The translations under genes were made by a program, and so were the position numbers. Under the pieces are notes generated by a model. That model saw nothing but the letters and a program-made list of their open reading frames with translations, was not told where the DNA came from and did no database searches. A stretch of DNA of 64,000 nt from Bactericera cockerelli (lineage: Eukaryota > Arthropoda > Insecta > Hemiptera > Triozidae): the NCBI GenBank assembly GCA_024516035.1, contig CM044964.1, positions 20,590,931 to 20,654,930 on the forward strand, read 5' to 3'. Below are positions 9,693 to 21,386 of this stretch, piece by piece; position 1 is the first letter of the stretch, and each line of letters begins with the position of its first letter.

Positions 9693-11627
9693 TATAAACA
9701 ATGTTTATTAAACATAGACTAGCTGCGTTGAGGCCAGGCTTGCGGCACATCTGAGTTTAACAAGGAATGGCTGACATGTAATGAAAACATAAAGCGTTTT
9801 TTTTAATGGAACGGAAAGCCTGAACAAGACTGAACGGTCAGCTCTGGTCAACCAAAATTTGAAGAATAACAAAAAGTGTTTTTTGGGACTCTGGTTTATT
9901 TACATTAAGGATATCAGTGTTTGTTTACATTGTGCATTTGAAATTATCCACTTCTTTTTCTTCTTTGAGCGATGACTGCTCAAATGGGCCAGTCCACTCC
10001 GGTCAGGTTTTTTGGTCCAGTCAAATAAAAAAAAAGTGAATTTCAGTGTCCAGGTCAGTTCTGGTTCACTTTGTTCAAATAAAAAAACAGCTCATAGTAC
10101 TTTTAATTGGCCACAATAGTTTGAAGAGATAGTGAAACAGATAGTGATATGGAGCCATTTTATTTTGATGTGGTATTTCCTCCATTTGTCAAGAATATGG
10201 TGTACAGTTAGTGGTTGGTTGCAAGTGATGAAACATGAAAAACAACAGAAAAATATTAATATTTGGTACTTACCTCAGTTGGATTTTATATTTTCTTGAT
10301 GTTTTACTTAAGTGTTTTTCTTTTTTATTATTGTCAGTGGGTTACACTAGCAGTCTATAATTAAAGCTTTAACTATGGGTGTTTTATTTTATGTTATTTT
10401 CTGTTAAATTATTGAGTAGTCTGAAAGGTTATAGAACTTCTGTTAGCTTGAAATGCAGCAAGAAGTAAGTGAACTTTGAACTTATATATGCAATTCTGAG
10501 ATGGGGAAACCCAATCATGATCTCAGTGGGGAAACCCCAAAATAAGCTATGACATCACTTGAGGATTCAAAGAACTTCCACATTCCAGACAACCCCCACC
10601 TGTTTGAGAAATTTTAAGTATCAAGAAAAGAATACGAGATCATAAGATCAGAAAAATGTAGGAAGATACAACTAGAAATTAATAAGAGATGGTCGGATGG
10701 ATATTAGAGGTAACTATAAGATAAGTTCTTGGGTAATTTTGCGTTTAGTGATAAGATAAGAAAAAGAAAACTAGCACTAAGCTCCATGAATCTGGCAGCG
10801 TCACTTCAAGCCAAGCACAAAATGCAGAAAAAAATTACCGGCAAGTGCTTGAAGTTGTGCGGCCGGATTCATGTATGTAATTTTCACAGATTTGAATTCA
10901 TGTAAACCCGGCTTTTCAATTCGATAAATCGAATTTCAAAATGTGACGGAGGCTAGCGGTAAATTTTGAATTTACCTATTGAAGAAAAAAAAAGAGCAGA
11001 AAAAGACGAAAAAGTTCTCATATTATAACAGATTAGACATTCTAACCAAGAAGTTTCGAGTAACTCTTAATTTATTCTTGATGTAAGTATGTACATAATA
11101 GCTGGAACTACTCATTAAGATTTTCGACCAATCACAGCACACCATGTAGCCCTGTGATTGGTGAAAAATCATTGCCTTTGAGGTAGCAGTCACAGCCAGC
11201 ATTAGTAGCTCAACACAGCCACACAATACTGTATGGCTATGTGTCAAATGGAAGGAGAATTTATGCATGGACAGACCTATGTACAGTAGAACCATGTTAA
11301 CTGAAAATTCTGATAAGTTGAAAATCCAATTAATACTTTGAGCCCCAGAGCTGAGATCGGCGAGTGTGCACGAGGGACCACAAATTTCAGAACCCAACAC
11401 TCATACATTGCTCCCATGGACCACTAGAACCTGTTCCCTATGAGGTACACATAGAAACAAATACCATAGGGAGTACTCATGTCTTCCAAGTAAAGAAAGG
11501 TCGTGAATACCATATAGAGTACACAATTCTACAGTGAAATTTTGGGTGAGTACCATATATGGTACTCATGTCCTTTGTGAAATGTCAGCTGAGGGTCATA
11601 TATGGTATTCATGGGCTCAAACTGTTA
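9693..11627. other. Gene-free stretch between the F-box gene and AIMP1
   Basis: AT-rich with homopolymers and no recognisable exon or large repeat. Short frames here match nothing I know. Confidence 0.4.
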
Positions 11628-12400
11628 ACTGAAGCCAGTGTCAATGGTGCGTTGAATGCACTGGTTCTTATAGGATCACCAAAGTTGGGCTTTGTGATGC
11701 TGGCATTCTGGCCCAACTCAGGCCGGGTGAGGTCAATGTGGGTAGCAGGCAGGGCTGCGGAGCCGGAGCTAAGGAGCCGGAGCTTAACATTTTTTGGTCT
11801 GAAGGAGCCGGAGCCAATTATTTTAGTAAAGAGGAGCTGGAGCCGGAGTCGGAGCCAAATTTTCAAAAACTTGGCTCCGCATCCAGCTCTGACTTAAAAA
11901 TGAATTATGAGTGGTTTTTTTTTATTTATTATTATTATTACCTATTAAAAATAAATAACACTACTCCACCACATCCACTATTCCAGCACCATCCTCAAAT
12001 CTAATGTAAATAATGTTCTTATGTACAATAAAATACAATACAAAATCTAAAATGTACCTAAGAGTTATTAATTTGTGATTTAATGGTTCTAGATAAGGGG
12101 AAAAGTTATAGAACATAATGTAAGTGTTTAAACACATTTTTCGATACCTACAACCAATGATAGGTATTCATATATACATTTTGTATTCAAATAAGATGCA
12201 CATTACTGGAGCCAGGAGCCGGAGCCAGTTTTTTTTCTCTTCGCTCCAGGAGCCGGAGCTGGAGCCGGAGCTAGAAAATAATACAAAGAGGAGCTGGAGC
12301 CGGAGCTCAAATTTTTTCCGCAGCTCCGCAGCCCTGGTAGCAGGTTTGTAAGTTTCCTGTGCGTGAGAGGGCAAATAAGACCAAGATATAGGCTAGAATA
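11628..12400 (+). repeat. 5S-rRNA-derived SINE (S6), split by a MITE
   Basis: 11636-11749 and 12345-12385 are the two halves. GTTGAATGCACTGGTTCTTA and GGATCACCAAAG follow the internal promoter region of 5S rRNA; the AAGCAACGTC box is deleted in this copy. The tail GTGAGGTCAATGTGGGTAGC is shared with the tRNA-headed family S5. Confidence 0.75.
11750..12336. mobile_element. hAT-type MITE with 8-bp target duplication
   Basis: The ends CAGGGCTGCGGAGC and GCTCCGCAGCCCTG are perfect inverted repeats. GTAGCAGG stands on both sides (11742-11749 and 12337-12344), the 8-bp duplication typical of hAT elements. Both ends are packed with GGAGCCGGAGCT-type subterminal repeats, a common arrangement for hAT transposase binding. 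It is 587 bp and encodes no transposase. Confidence 0.9.
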
Positions 12401-13245
12401 GCTGTCTTCAGTTAAATAGTACTTGAAGAACTTAGTGCCCAATCATAATAAATAAATACTACTACTACTACAACTATTATTAACTCAAAAGAATTCTTTG
12501 GCCCTTGTTAAACTTTGCTCTTTATTAGAAATTCTGATTAAATGGAAGATAGCTTTCTGTTCCTTTAGTTTAGAGTTAGTGTGATTCTACTCTTTATTAA
12601 TATTACTTACTAGCCCTGTCAAGTTGGCTTTTGGTGTAGTGGCCGAGACTTATATATAAGCTGGTAAAAATTGTAAAGTCTGTTGGTCTTTTTTTTGTAT
12701 CAATTGAAACCATATGAAGAACACAGGGGAAGAAGGATGAAGGTCCAAAATTTTGAAATTTGAGTTAGATACGGATTAGAGGTATTTGATGTTGTAAAAA
12801 TACGTAGACATGTTAAAAATATGGATTAAAGTTGAGGGTGGGTAGATATTTACATTTTTAATACACGAGGTCAGGGGAAGAAAGATGAGAGTCACATCGT
12901 TTGTAGGGTAGAAAGATAAGAGTCCATGATCTTGAAAGATGGCAGTCCAAAAGGTGTAAAAACTTAAAATTGAATTATCTCGAAATCAAAAAAAAAATGA
13001 ACATTAATCTTTTTTCCCCTGGCCTCTTCATATTTAAATGCACCCAGCACCTAAATGAAAGAACATATTTTATTAAATCATAGTACAAAAGCCTCATCAA
13101 GCCCTTGGTTGACAGGGGCTTCATTTAAATGACCATTTAAATTAGGTACTTAATGTTATGTATAAGAAATTTGAATAGTTATAAGAATTGTTTTATGTGA
13201 TTTACCAGAGTGAATATTAGAAAACACATCCAAATTATTTTACAG
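12401..13245. other. Upstream region of AIMP1
   Basis: No exon recognised. An acceptor (TTTTACAG) at 13245 shows that a 5' UTR exon must lie further upstream, but its donor and promoter were not identified. Confidence 0.4.
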
Positions 13246-13252
13246 GCTCAAA

Positions 13253-13511
13253 ATGGCTCACAACGTCCTCAAACTTGAGAACAATGTTAACACAATATAC
13301 AACCTCATCTCATCTATTCAGAAAGAACTTGGTCAGGTTGTTCAAATCTCAAATAAAAATATCCTAAAAACACTTAATCAAGAGAATTCACTACTTGAGA
13401 AAAAGGTAGAGGCCGCTAAAGCTAGGCTGATGCAACTTCAAGGCAATGCAGGACTGTTGTCCAACTTAGTCAGTTGTAAAGCCCCTTCTGAAGACATTAA
13501 AGAATGCCAAG
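13253..13511 (+). CDS. AIMP1: AIMP1 coding exon 1
   Basis: The ATG is in AAAATGG context after acceptor TACAG at 13241-13245. It holds 86 codons plus one base; donor CCAAG|GTTTGT. Encodes the leucine-zipper-like coiled coil. Confidence 0.9.
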
Positions 13512-15791
13512 GTTTGTATGATTTATTTACAAAGAACTAGGTGTTTCTCCATACTAAAGTTAAATTAATATTTCTTAGTGATGAAGCACAAAAATTGTGA
13601 AGAGGCCTTCACAATTTTTGTGTTTGTTCTTTATAATCTTGTAATGGTTCCTGTGAGTCAGATCAAGCTGAGAATTTCTTATTTTGTGTTGACAAAAAGT
13701 GCTAAATTTTACAAGAAATTAAATTTAATTCATTACCATCTATTGTTGATTGCTGATATAGTGATATATCTTTAAAAAGTAGAAAAAGCAAACTTAGGTA
13801 ATTTAGTCCACAAAAATTATTTTCTAAAATAAAAGAAAAGACTTAGTGCAATTCAATTATTTTTTATCATCCCTCAGAAAACGAGCCAACACCTGAGACA
13901 CCCACTGAGAAAGAGCCAAAGAAAAAGTCTGAGAAACCAGCCAAATCAAAACCAGCCAAAACTGCTGCACCCCCAGCTGAAGAAGGACCTGTTGATATTG
14001 GCAGGCTAGATCTTCGGGTGGGGAAAATTCTGGAGGCCTCCAAACATCCAGATGCAGATTCTCTTTACGTAGAGAAAATAGAGTTAGGAGAAGCAACACC
14101 CAGAACAGTTGTCAGTGGGCTCGTGAAGTTTGTGCCAATTGAACAAATGCAGAATAGAATGGTGGTCATCCTGTGTAATTTGAAACCAGGTAATACCTTC
14201 CTAAAACCTCTTCTAGGGGCCAAATTATGAAACAGGATTAATTAATCTTAGGTGGACACAATTCCTTAACTTTCACTTTGACAACAACTGCAGAGGTCAT
14301 ATCTAAGCCAACCTTTGTAGCTGTATATAAGGGTTGGGTGGAAGAGATTGCCATAGGCAATAACCCCGCCCTTTAGTTGGGACATATGTTTTTATATATT
14401 TTCTATTCTTTTTTATTTTTATTGTATATTTATATTGTTTCCATTTTTTTCATTGTTAAATTAATTATTTGTATATAGTATATACATAATGTCCATTTAT
14501 ATCTTATAAAGTGTTACATAATAATAATAATATATTCTCTCTGTGGTGTAACGGAGCTGTAGCAAGCCTTTGTGGTGGAAAATCTTGTTTTAAAATAACT
14601 ATGGTCAGCTGATAAAATCTAAGGGTTGGCTTGGATTCACTAATCCTATTTCATAATACAGCCTTAAATCTTTTGTCTTTGATGCAAACTATATCACTCC
14701 TTTGTTTTTTTTGTATTTTGAATTAAAATTAAGTAATTTGGTTAAATTGTACTGTGGGAAAAGTCAGGTAATATAAAAAGAATTAGGTTTTAAAATTGTA
14801 TGCCCAATTTTTGAGATGTTAAGTAATGTCAGTACTGTGTCTGTTGACTAGCATTATAGTGATGTCAGTTTAGTAATATCTTCTATTGGAACTGTTGTGT
14901 TTTTATATTGGGTTTATTATTATTCTCAAGGTTTTACATATTAAGTATGTAGTTGTTGTCATTATAGCTAAATCCTTTTCCTACTATTGCCAGTTCCTAG
15001 GCAAGTATTGTGAAGGGTGAAGGCATACTAATATAATTATTATGCTTTATTAGGTAAGACAAAGTAAAATATACCTATACAGTAAAATTAATAAGAAAAA
15101 ATAAAAAAGCTAATATCCTACCTAAAGAGCGGGGTTATTGCCTGTGACAATGTCTTCCACCCATCCCTTATTCCACATATTACATTTATCAATTTATTTT
15201 ATACACCCATTATTTTCAGCTAAGATGCGTGGAGTCACATCCGAAGCTATGGTAATGTGTGCATCTACTCCTGACAAGGTCGAGATTCTTTCTCCACCTG
15301 CTGGATCTAAACCTGGTGATTTGATTCAAGTGGAAGGTAAAAGACTTGCTAGATTCCTACATAGACTACTAGGGTCCATTTGTTCAATATGGCTTAACCT
15401 TTAACAAAAAAAAAAAAAACACATTTGGTGTTTTCTTTGAGATCACTTCATATCATGATTAACATTAACACGTATTAATTCAGAACAGTTAGACCAAGTT
15501 TTTTTTGTCCCTTGTCAGTTCTTTTTGTTTAGAGACTTAGAAATGGTAAGGAATTTTTGCTATCTGGCTACCATTGTTTTAGAAATTTAAATATTTTTTA
15601 AAATCTTCACAGGATACACCAGAAACCCTGATCCTGTGCTTAACCCAAAGAAGAAAATATTTGAAACTGTAGCTCCTGATTTGAAAACCAACAACAGTAA
15701 TCAAGCAACTTACAAAAGCAAGCCCTGGACTGTGGAAAATGTTGATGGATTTGTGACAAGTCAAAGCTTGGCCAATGTAAACATAAAATAA
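13253..15791 (+). CDS. AIMP1: AIMP1 (p43/EMAP-II), aminoacyl-tRNA synthetase complex scaffold
   Basis: AIMP1 is a cytosolic scaffold of the multi-tRNA-synthetase complex; its N-terminal helix binds arginyl- and glutaminyl-tRNA synthetases and its C-terminal OB-fold binds tRNA. Four coding exons join in phase to 288 codons. Residues 1-75 are a heptad-rich coiled coil. Residues 88-122 are a Lys/Pro/Glu linker. From about 125 comes the EMAP-II domain: [65 protein letters not shown] and LNPKKKIFE. These are near-identical to the vertebrate protein. The start follows a 5' UTR acceptor by seven bases. Polyadenylation signals AATAAA lie at 16029 and 16064. Introns 2 and 3 carry family C repeats. It looks intact. 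Confidence 0.95.
13878..14189 (+). CDS. AIMP1: AIMP1 exon 2
   Basis: Acceptor CCCTCAG and donor CCAG|GTAATA; phase 1 in and out. Encodes the charged linker and the first half of the tRNA-binding domain. Confidence 0.95.
14318..14530 (+). repeat. Family C repeat in AIMP1 intron 2
   Basis: GGGTTGGGTGGAAGAG, then the hairpin ATTGCCATAGGCAAT, AACCCCGCCC and an AT-rich body ending in an (ATA)n run. Confidence 0.75.
15045..15178 (-). repeat. Family C repeat before AIMP1 exon 3
   Basis: Reverse copy: TGCTTTATTAGGT at the left, GAGCGGGGTTATTGCC near the right. Confidence 0.7.
15220..15336 (+). CDS. AIMP1: AIMP1 exon 3
   Basis: Acceptor TTTTCAG, donor GGAAG|GTAAAAG; begins [16 protein letters not shown]. 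Confidence 0.95.
15613..15791 (+). CDS. AIMP1: AIMP1 exon 4 and stop
   Basis: Acceptor TTCACAG; encodes the EMAP-II C-terminal extension with LNPKKKIFE. The stop TAA is at 15789-15791. Confidence 0.95.
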
Positions 15792-16028
15792 AGGTTATCT
15801 TGGTCCTTGTTCCTGGCTGTATAGTTGGACTATACAATATTAATTATACATATTGGCCTGTAGGTTGTAAGATCCATTCTCTAATGGAAAATATTTGTTA
15901 CAAATATTTTTTGTCTCTAATGGACTGACTGTTCTTGCATCATTTCACATTTTGTATAGACTACAAATTATAATTATTTCTATTTTTAAAACAGAACACA
16001 GAAATAACACCAGCAACTATGTTTTTTG

Positions 16029-16069
16029 AATAAAGGTACAACTGTCCAATAATATTTTAAATCAATAAA
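16029..16069 (+). terminator. AIMP1: AIMP1 polyadenylation signals
   Basis: Two AATAAA hexamers (16029-16034, 16064-16069) 240-280 nt after the stop. Position and motif only. Confidence 0.6.
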
Positions 16070-16261
16070 AAGAACAAACAAACATGTTTTCTAATAAAAA
16101 ACAAGAATTTTCATTTATTTACCTTTAAGAGTAAAACCTCATGTTCAAATATACTTACATAAATTTATCTTGCTCAAAAGTCAGAGGTCATTTACAGCTG
16201 ACTTAGACATGACCAAGCAAGATTTTGGGTTGAAAACAACAAGATTATCATAATGATAATT

Positions 16262-16455
16262 GAGAAGGTTATGAACTTTTGAAAATAATAATAATATTGT
16301 CTTATTTATACGGCCTGACTAGAACTATTGAGTCCCATTATTCCAGCAGTAAGCCCAAGACATATTTATTATGTGGTCAAAATCCCAATTGAGAGGATAA
16401 CTTGTGATGTCCCAGCTGGGTTTCAAACCTGCAAATTCTGGATTACCAGAGTCTT
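16262..16455 (-). repeat. SINE family S3 (tRNA-derived)
   Basis: AATAATAATATTGTCTTATT at the left end, TTATGTGGTCAAAATCCCAA in the body and CTGGGTTTCAAACC as a degenerate B box on the reverse strand. Compare 33395-33606. Confidence 0.7.
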
Positions 16456-16635
16456 GAACACTGAGCTACAGAAAAGAAAATCTTTGAGTTTATTAAAGCT
16501 AATCCAGGCCTAAAATGAAGGTTAACTCTAGTGTATGATATAGCTGCAACACAAACCACAAGTGTCTGAAGTACCAGTCAATTAAATATGTACTACAAAA
16601 CTGTTAATTACTCAAAGAGGTGACTTCATTTTAAC

Positions 16636-16667
16636 TTTCTTTTACCTGTGGAAGGTAAAAGAAAGGA
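16636..16667. repeat. Short perfect hairpin
   Basis: CTTTCTTTTACCT and AGGTAAAAGAAAG pair over 13 bp around a 5-base loop. Function unknown. Confidence 0.5.
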
Positions 16668-16801
16668 GTGGAAGTTAATTATGGATCTGCTGTAATAAAA
16701 TGGTTTGCCAAGTTGGTGGAATGCCATTTCTACTAAGTTAACTTCCAATATATTATATCAATCAATCATCAACACACTCAAAATTTAATATATTTTCTAA
16801 C

Positions 16802-16991
16802 CTATTGTGATATTTTCTTGATTGTACTCAAAACATCTTCTGATTTGAGTCCTTCTAAAGAGAAAGATTTTTCTTGCCCATATTCATACCGTGCCCATAC
16901 AACAGGTGTGGTGCCACTGCATTCTCTGATCAAGATGGGAAACTTGGGATTGGCTTGCTTCAGCGGAACATAGTGCTTTGCTAGGAAATCT
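16802..16991 (-). CDS. NDUFA2: NDUFA2 exon 2 and stop
   Basis: Acceptor TTTTCAG|A; stop TAG at 16802-16804. The split arginine codon is restored at the junction. Confidence 0.95.
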
Positions 16992-17710
16992 CTGAAAATT
17001 AAAGTAAAGATATAACAGACTAAGGATCATAGTACTAAGAGTCACAAATAAATTCCAATTCTTTTGTATTTGATCCATTTTGAGCCCTGGACCCTCCTAG
17101 GATAGCGATTTAAGCACACCAGAAGGTATACCTAAAAAAAAAAACTTAAAAGCAAATTTAGAATACAATTTTTTGCAGGCTCTAGGGCAGGGGTTGGCAA
17201 TTAAATTCTGTCAGGGTTACATGAGAAAAATCTCCGCGGTCCGGATTAATAAGAACCATCAGTCTTTTGGAACTTTCTTACACCAAAACTGTTTGGATGA
17301 ACAGTTTTGATGTTCATTTTTTTTTTTTTTTTTTTTTAATATTATTTTTAAGGCCTAAAATTTAGTGCACGGGGCAGATAAATGAGCTTTGTGGTTCCTG
17401 ATTAGGACCGTGGTCCGCTAATAGCCGAGCGAGGCTCTAGGGTTTGCACTAAGGAACTTCTAAACAGCAAGTGAGTATCTAAATACTGAGCTGATCATAC
17501 AAGTTTACTGAGCATTTATGCCCAGGTCAAGACTTGACTGCTGGGTCCCAGCTCATGTGGATTTCCAAAAATCATAGAGCTCCAAGTTGATCGTGTGATC
17601 GACCCGGCCATTGAAGCACTAGTTACTTACCGTACTCCTGAGCTAGCCCCACTCTTCTGACACAGATGTATTCTCAGCTCTTTCAGTTTGGATCCAAATC
17701 TGGTTGCCAT
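16802..17710 (-). CDS. NDUFA2: NDUFA2 (B8), complex I accessory subunit
   Basis: NDUFA2 is a small thioredoxin-fold accessory subunit of the matrix arm of mitochondrial NADH:ubiquinone oxidoreductase. Two exons join in phase to 89 codons (99 in human). Exon 1 gives MATRFGSKLKELRIHLCQKS, matching the LREIRIHLCQ signature. Exon 2 gives DFLAKHYVPLKQANP, PILIRECSG and VWARYEYGQE, which match the family motifs for residue spacing and both cysteines. The start is the first ATG and gives the normal N-terminus; no cleaved presequence is expected. It is complete, with no oddities seen. Confidence 0.95.
17631..17710 (-). CDS. NDUFA2: NDUFA2 exon 1
   Basis: ATG at 17708-17710; 26 codons plus two bases; donor GTACG|GTAAGT. 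Confidence 0.95.
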
Positions 17711-18698
17711 AGTGATAAGGATTACTAAATCTGGCTTTTGTCTTTAGGACACCAAGGACTTGTGTCTGCTTCAACTGGTTTATGATTGAGAGTTCAGCAC
17801 TTCAGCCTCACAAGATTCTTGCTCAGTGAATCCAAACAAGAATTATCTAAATTCTGCAGTCTAAAATATTCCTTGTAACATTCAAATTTTATCAAGTGTC
17901 AAATGAAGATTTAGTTTTCCCAAAAAAACATTAGATGTCAAAAAAAAAAACAAGTCAAACGTACATGAAATGTTAAATTTATAATTAATGAAATCCTGTT
18001 ATTTTTTCAGTTTTTCAAAAAGTTTCATTTGAAATAATTATGATATTAAAATTTCAGATCTAAATATTTAAAAATTAGGCTCAATTTTTTTTGTAAATTG
18101 ATTTCACAATTTTTATACCAAGTTTTTTTTTGGCGATCTACTCAACTACTGAGTCTACTGACAAGAGCGACTTTGGACATTTTTATCAACAAAAGTCAGC
18201 TGATTTCAAATTCAAATCTCAATGATGTTGAGTCAAGTGGAAGGTAATGCTGTTTGAACAAAAATAAGTGCGTCCATTTAAAAAGTTTATGCGCCATTTT
18301 TAATTTTTTGCTCGCTAGGAAATTTATCAAACCACATTAATTTTAGCATCACGAGTAAAAGGATGAGGTCCCTAAATAAATATCTGAGTAAATAAAAATC
18401 GTGTGGTAGAGATATTGCCTAGCTGCCGTCAAGTAGGTAGGTAATTACTGGTCCAGACCATAAAAACGAACAGAAAATTAAGGAGAACCATCTTTGTCTA
18501 GTGGTTTTTTTCACATAGATCTGTATCTAAGTGGGATTTTCTTTTACTCGAAGTTCGGTCTACAATGGGATGTAATAATAATAATAATATTTTTCTTTGT
18601 TTTATTATGTGACAATTTTAGTGGATTGCGCAGATTAATAGGTAGGACTTTAATTTAGAATATCTTGCCTATGATTACGTCACTAGCCGCTGCTCACA
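17711..18698. other. Flank upstream of NDUFA2
   Basis: No gene or repeat that I recognise; AT-rich with T and A runs. Confidence 0.4.
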
Positions 18699-19021
18699 TT
18701 AACCTATTCCTTCCCAATGTGCATCTGAATGCACATTTTTTTGGTTATGCTATCATACCAAGACAAAATTGTCCCGCCAATAACGCACAGAGTTCTCCTT
18801 CCTTTGAAAAAACCTCTGTGGTAAAGATCCGTTCACATTAAAAATTAAAATCAACATAAGTTCAGAAAAGTGTTTGTGCATTTGAATGCACCTTGGGAAG
18901 ATACCATTACAAACCCTATATTGCGATCGGGAAGATAACACTATCAGAAAATGTGCATTTGGATGCACATTGGACAGGTACCACTACAAATGATAAAAGC
19001 GCTTGGGAAGGAAGAGGTTAA
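18699..19021. mobile_element. piggyBac-like MITE with TTAA ends
   Basis: TTAA stands at both ends (18699-18702, 19018-19021). Just inside are CCTATTCCTTCCCAA and TTGGGAAGGAAGAGG, 15-bp inverted repeats with one mismatch. TTAA duplication is the mark of piggyBac elements. Inside, GTGCAT-GAATGCAC or GGATGCAC motifs recur three times. No transposase. Confidence 0.8.
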
Positions 19022-19042
19022 AGCAGCTACTTATTTTTCCTC

Positions 19043-19150
19043 ACCAGGTATGAGTGGACCCCATTCACCCAAGTACAGAGCAGAAAAAATTAATCCTGCC
19101 CCGCTGGGAATCGAACCCAGGTCACCATGAGTGAAGGCGCGTCTCGTGCT
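19043..19150 (-). repeat. SINE family S7 (tRNA-headed), with sister fragment at 19505-19595
   Basis: CCCGCTGGGAATCGAACCC is a reverse B box; GTGGACCCCATTCACCCAAG is the body shared with 48375-48480. The fragment near 19540-19595 carries the reverse A-box side (CTAGCGCGCTAACTGAGCC). Confidence 0.6.
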
Positions 19151-19369
19151 AAGGATAAGGAGCTTCGAAACTGCAGCACCCCCAAAAGAAAAAGAAATGA
19201 TTTTATCAAATCCTAGCTCGTACACAATGAAAACCATCACACATTTCTAGATAATTAATGCATTATAAATTATTATGATTGGCATGTTAAACAATATCTA
19301 ACTCTTTAGAAAGATACTGAATGAGCGACTCTAAAAATCCGATTTTAGTCCTCTTATGCATTTTGCCGA

Positions 19370-19455
19370 CCTCCGTGGCATAGTGGTTAAGAGCATTGAT
19401 TACTGACCCGGAGTTTGCGGGTTCGAATCCCGGCCGAATGCGGATTTGAACAGAC
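19370..19455 (+). repeat. tRNA-like SINE head (S5-related)
   Basis: CCTCCGTGGCATAGTGGTTA as A-box region and GGGTTCGAATCCC as B box, followed by poly-A at 19470. The acceptor arms do not pair, so not called a tRNA gene. Confidence 0.6.
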
Positions 19456-20267
19456 TTACCTTTATTTTAAAAAAAAAAAAGAAAAAAAGTCCTGTTTATG
19501 GGGCAGCACCCTCAAAACATTTTCCCACCGGCCGCACCTGCATGCGTGCAATGCCTAGCGCGCTAACTGAGCCAAGGTGACTACTTACAATGGCATTACA
19601 TGGGACGGTAAAGAGTTTTCTTAGCTCTTCTCTGCTTTCACCTTTCTTTCTTTTCTAGGAAGACTTAAAAAAAAAAAAAAAAAAAAAAAAACGCTTGTGT
19701 AAACATCACACGACTTTCCTTATCGTATAGCCACTGGAGACTCCATACCAAATTTCAAGTCTCTAAATATTCATATAATTGATTTAAACCTTTTTTGTAA
19801 TTAGTTTAATTTTTTTTTTAATTTTACCTTTTCAGCTTTAAAAAAAATAAACATAGTTTTTTTATTATTTATGTAAAATATTTATCACATAAAATATATA
19901 AGACCTGTTTGACTGCTGGAGTAAAGGGACTTTTCAGTCTTACCTCGCACAGTATAAACATAAACAAGGCAGTACTATCTTAGACAGTACGCAATCCGTG
20001 ACAAAAAAGTCTATTAATTTTGCCCTAAGACTACTGAGAGTAAAGACACAAACGCTCATTTTGTTTACCTATAAAGTATTTATCTATAATTCAACTTTAT
20101 TCAAATGTACAATTAAATAACAGGGGTTGTCATTTTGTAAGACTGACATGTAAAACTTTTTGTCATTGCAAACACAAATTATATAGAGAAAAGACAATGG
20201 CTTGGAAATAAACATTGTGTGATTTGGTTTTTTTTTTAAAGTGTTTCACAGCTTTTTACTTTCTATT

Positions 20268-20562
20268 ACCTACATATAAGGTATAGAAAGTGTTGTTTTC
20301 GTAGCCATGAAACAGCAGCTACTGTAGACGCTTGTGGTCTGTGTTGTAGATAGCTCATACCGTAATATACCTCCCCTCTGATGGGCGAGGAGTGACACAA
20401 TACTTCACATTTAGGTGCTGGGTCAACACGAGCGCCCCGTAAGGTATAAACAACTGTAAGCAAATTTAGAATACAATATTTTTTGTCGGCTCTGGGATTC
20501 GAACCCGGGACTTTCCGCATGGTAAGCGAATACCTTACCACTGAGCTATTCGTGCGCTCTAT
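20268..20562 (-). repeat. SINE family S1, near full length
   Basis: The head on the reverse strand has TAGCTCAGTGGTAAGG and GGGTTCGAATCCC; the anticodon-like loop TTACCAT resembles the tRNA-Gly TTGCCAT seen in sister copies. The body carries TGACCCAGCACCTAAATG-type text and the end the GGCTACGAAAACAACAC tail. Confidence 0.8.
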
Positions 20563-20597
20563 AAGATTGTTGATTAGGTACAACTAGTTTCTTCAAA

Positions 20598-20910
20598 GTA
20601 AGCGCACGAACAGCTTAGTGATTAAGCACACGCTTGCCATGCGGAAGGTCCCTGGTTCGAACCCCCGGACCGACATTTTTTTTTTTTCTTTTCAAAATTT
20701 AGTTACAGTTGTTTTGTTTGTAAGGGATACCTTCCGGTGCGCTCGAGTTGACCCAGCACCTAAATGGGAAGTATTGTGTCACTTCTCGCCCATCAGAGGG
20801 AGGGACACTACGGGATGGGCACCAGGCTACAACACAGACCACAGGCGTCCACAGTAGCTGCTGTTCCATGGCTACGAAATAAAAAAGGCTGTGAAACACT
20901 CATTTTCAAA
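20598..20910 (+). repeat. SINE family S1, full length
   Basis: Head GCTTAGTGATTAAGCAC, loop TTGCCAT, B box GGTTCGAACCC; ends AATAAAAAAGGCTGTGAAAC. It is convergent with the copy at 20268 (heads 35 bp apart). Confidence 0.8.
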
Positions 20911-21386
20911 AAAGAAAGAAAAAATAGATGTAATGGACTTAATGTCCTACTGGATGGTTTAAAAGCTCTAAAATATCTAAATAAAGCACTAATGATTTAT
21001 TTTTTACCAATTTTATCATAAATGCCGCAATCTCACGCACTCAGAAGATATCAAATTAAATATGAGATTGTTAGTAAGAAATCATCACAATGTTCATTTC
21101 CAAAATTCTTTCAAGACATTACACTTTGATAGATAAAAAAGAAAATCGTCAAAGTAGGTATAAAGTTACCTAATAATAGATTGTAGTTGTTAAAAAAAAA
21201 CTTATGAGGAAAATCCTAAAAGAAAATATTTTTATTTCCGGGCCCTCAAATACTACAGGCTCAGATAGTTTCTAGTAGAGCTTTTGATAAAATGTTAAGG
21301 GAACTGAGTCAATGCTAGGAATACATTTGACTGAATATCAAAAATGGGTAAACCTTCCATAGTTTTTATTTATTTTATTTTTAAAG

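Noticed and set aside
19370..19455. Candidate tRNA genes at this and about 15 other A-box/B-box sites
   Set aside because: Acceptor or anticodon stems do not pair in most copies, and each is followed by a shared SINE body or A-rich tail. Even the best-paired one (33520-33606) continues into the S3 body.
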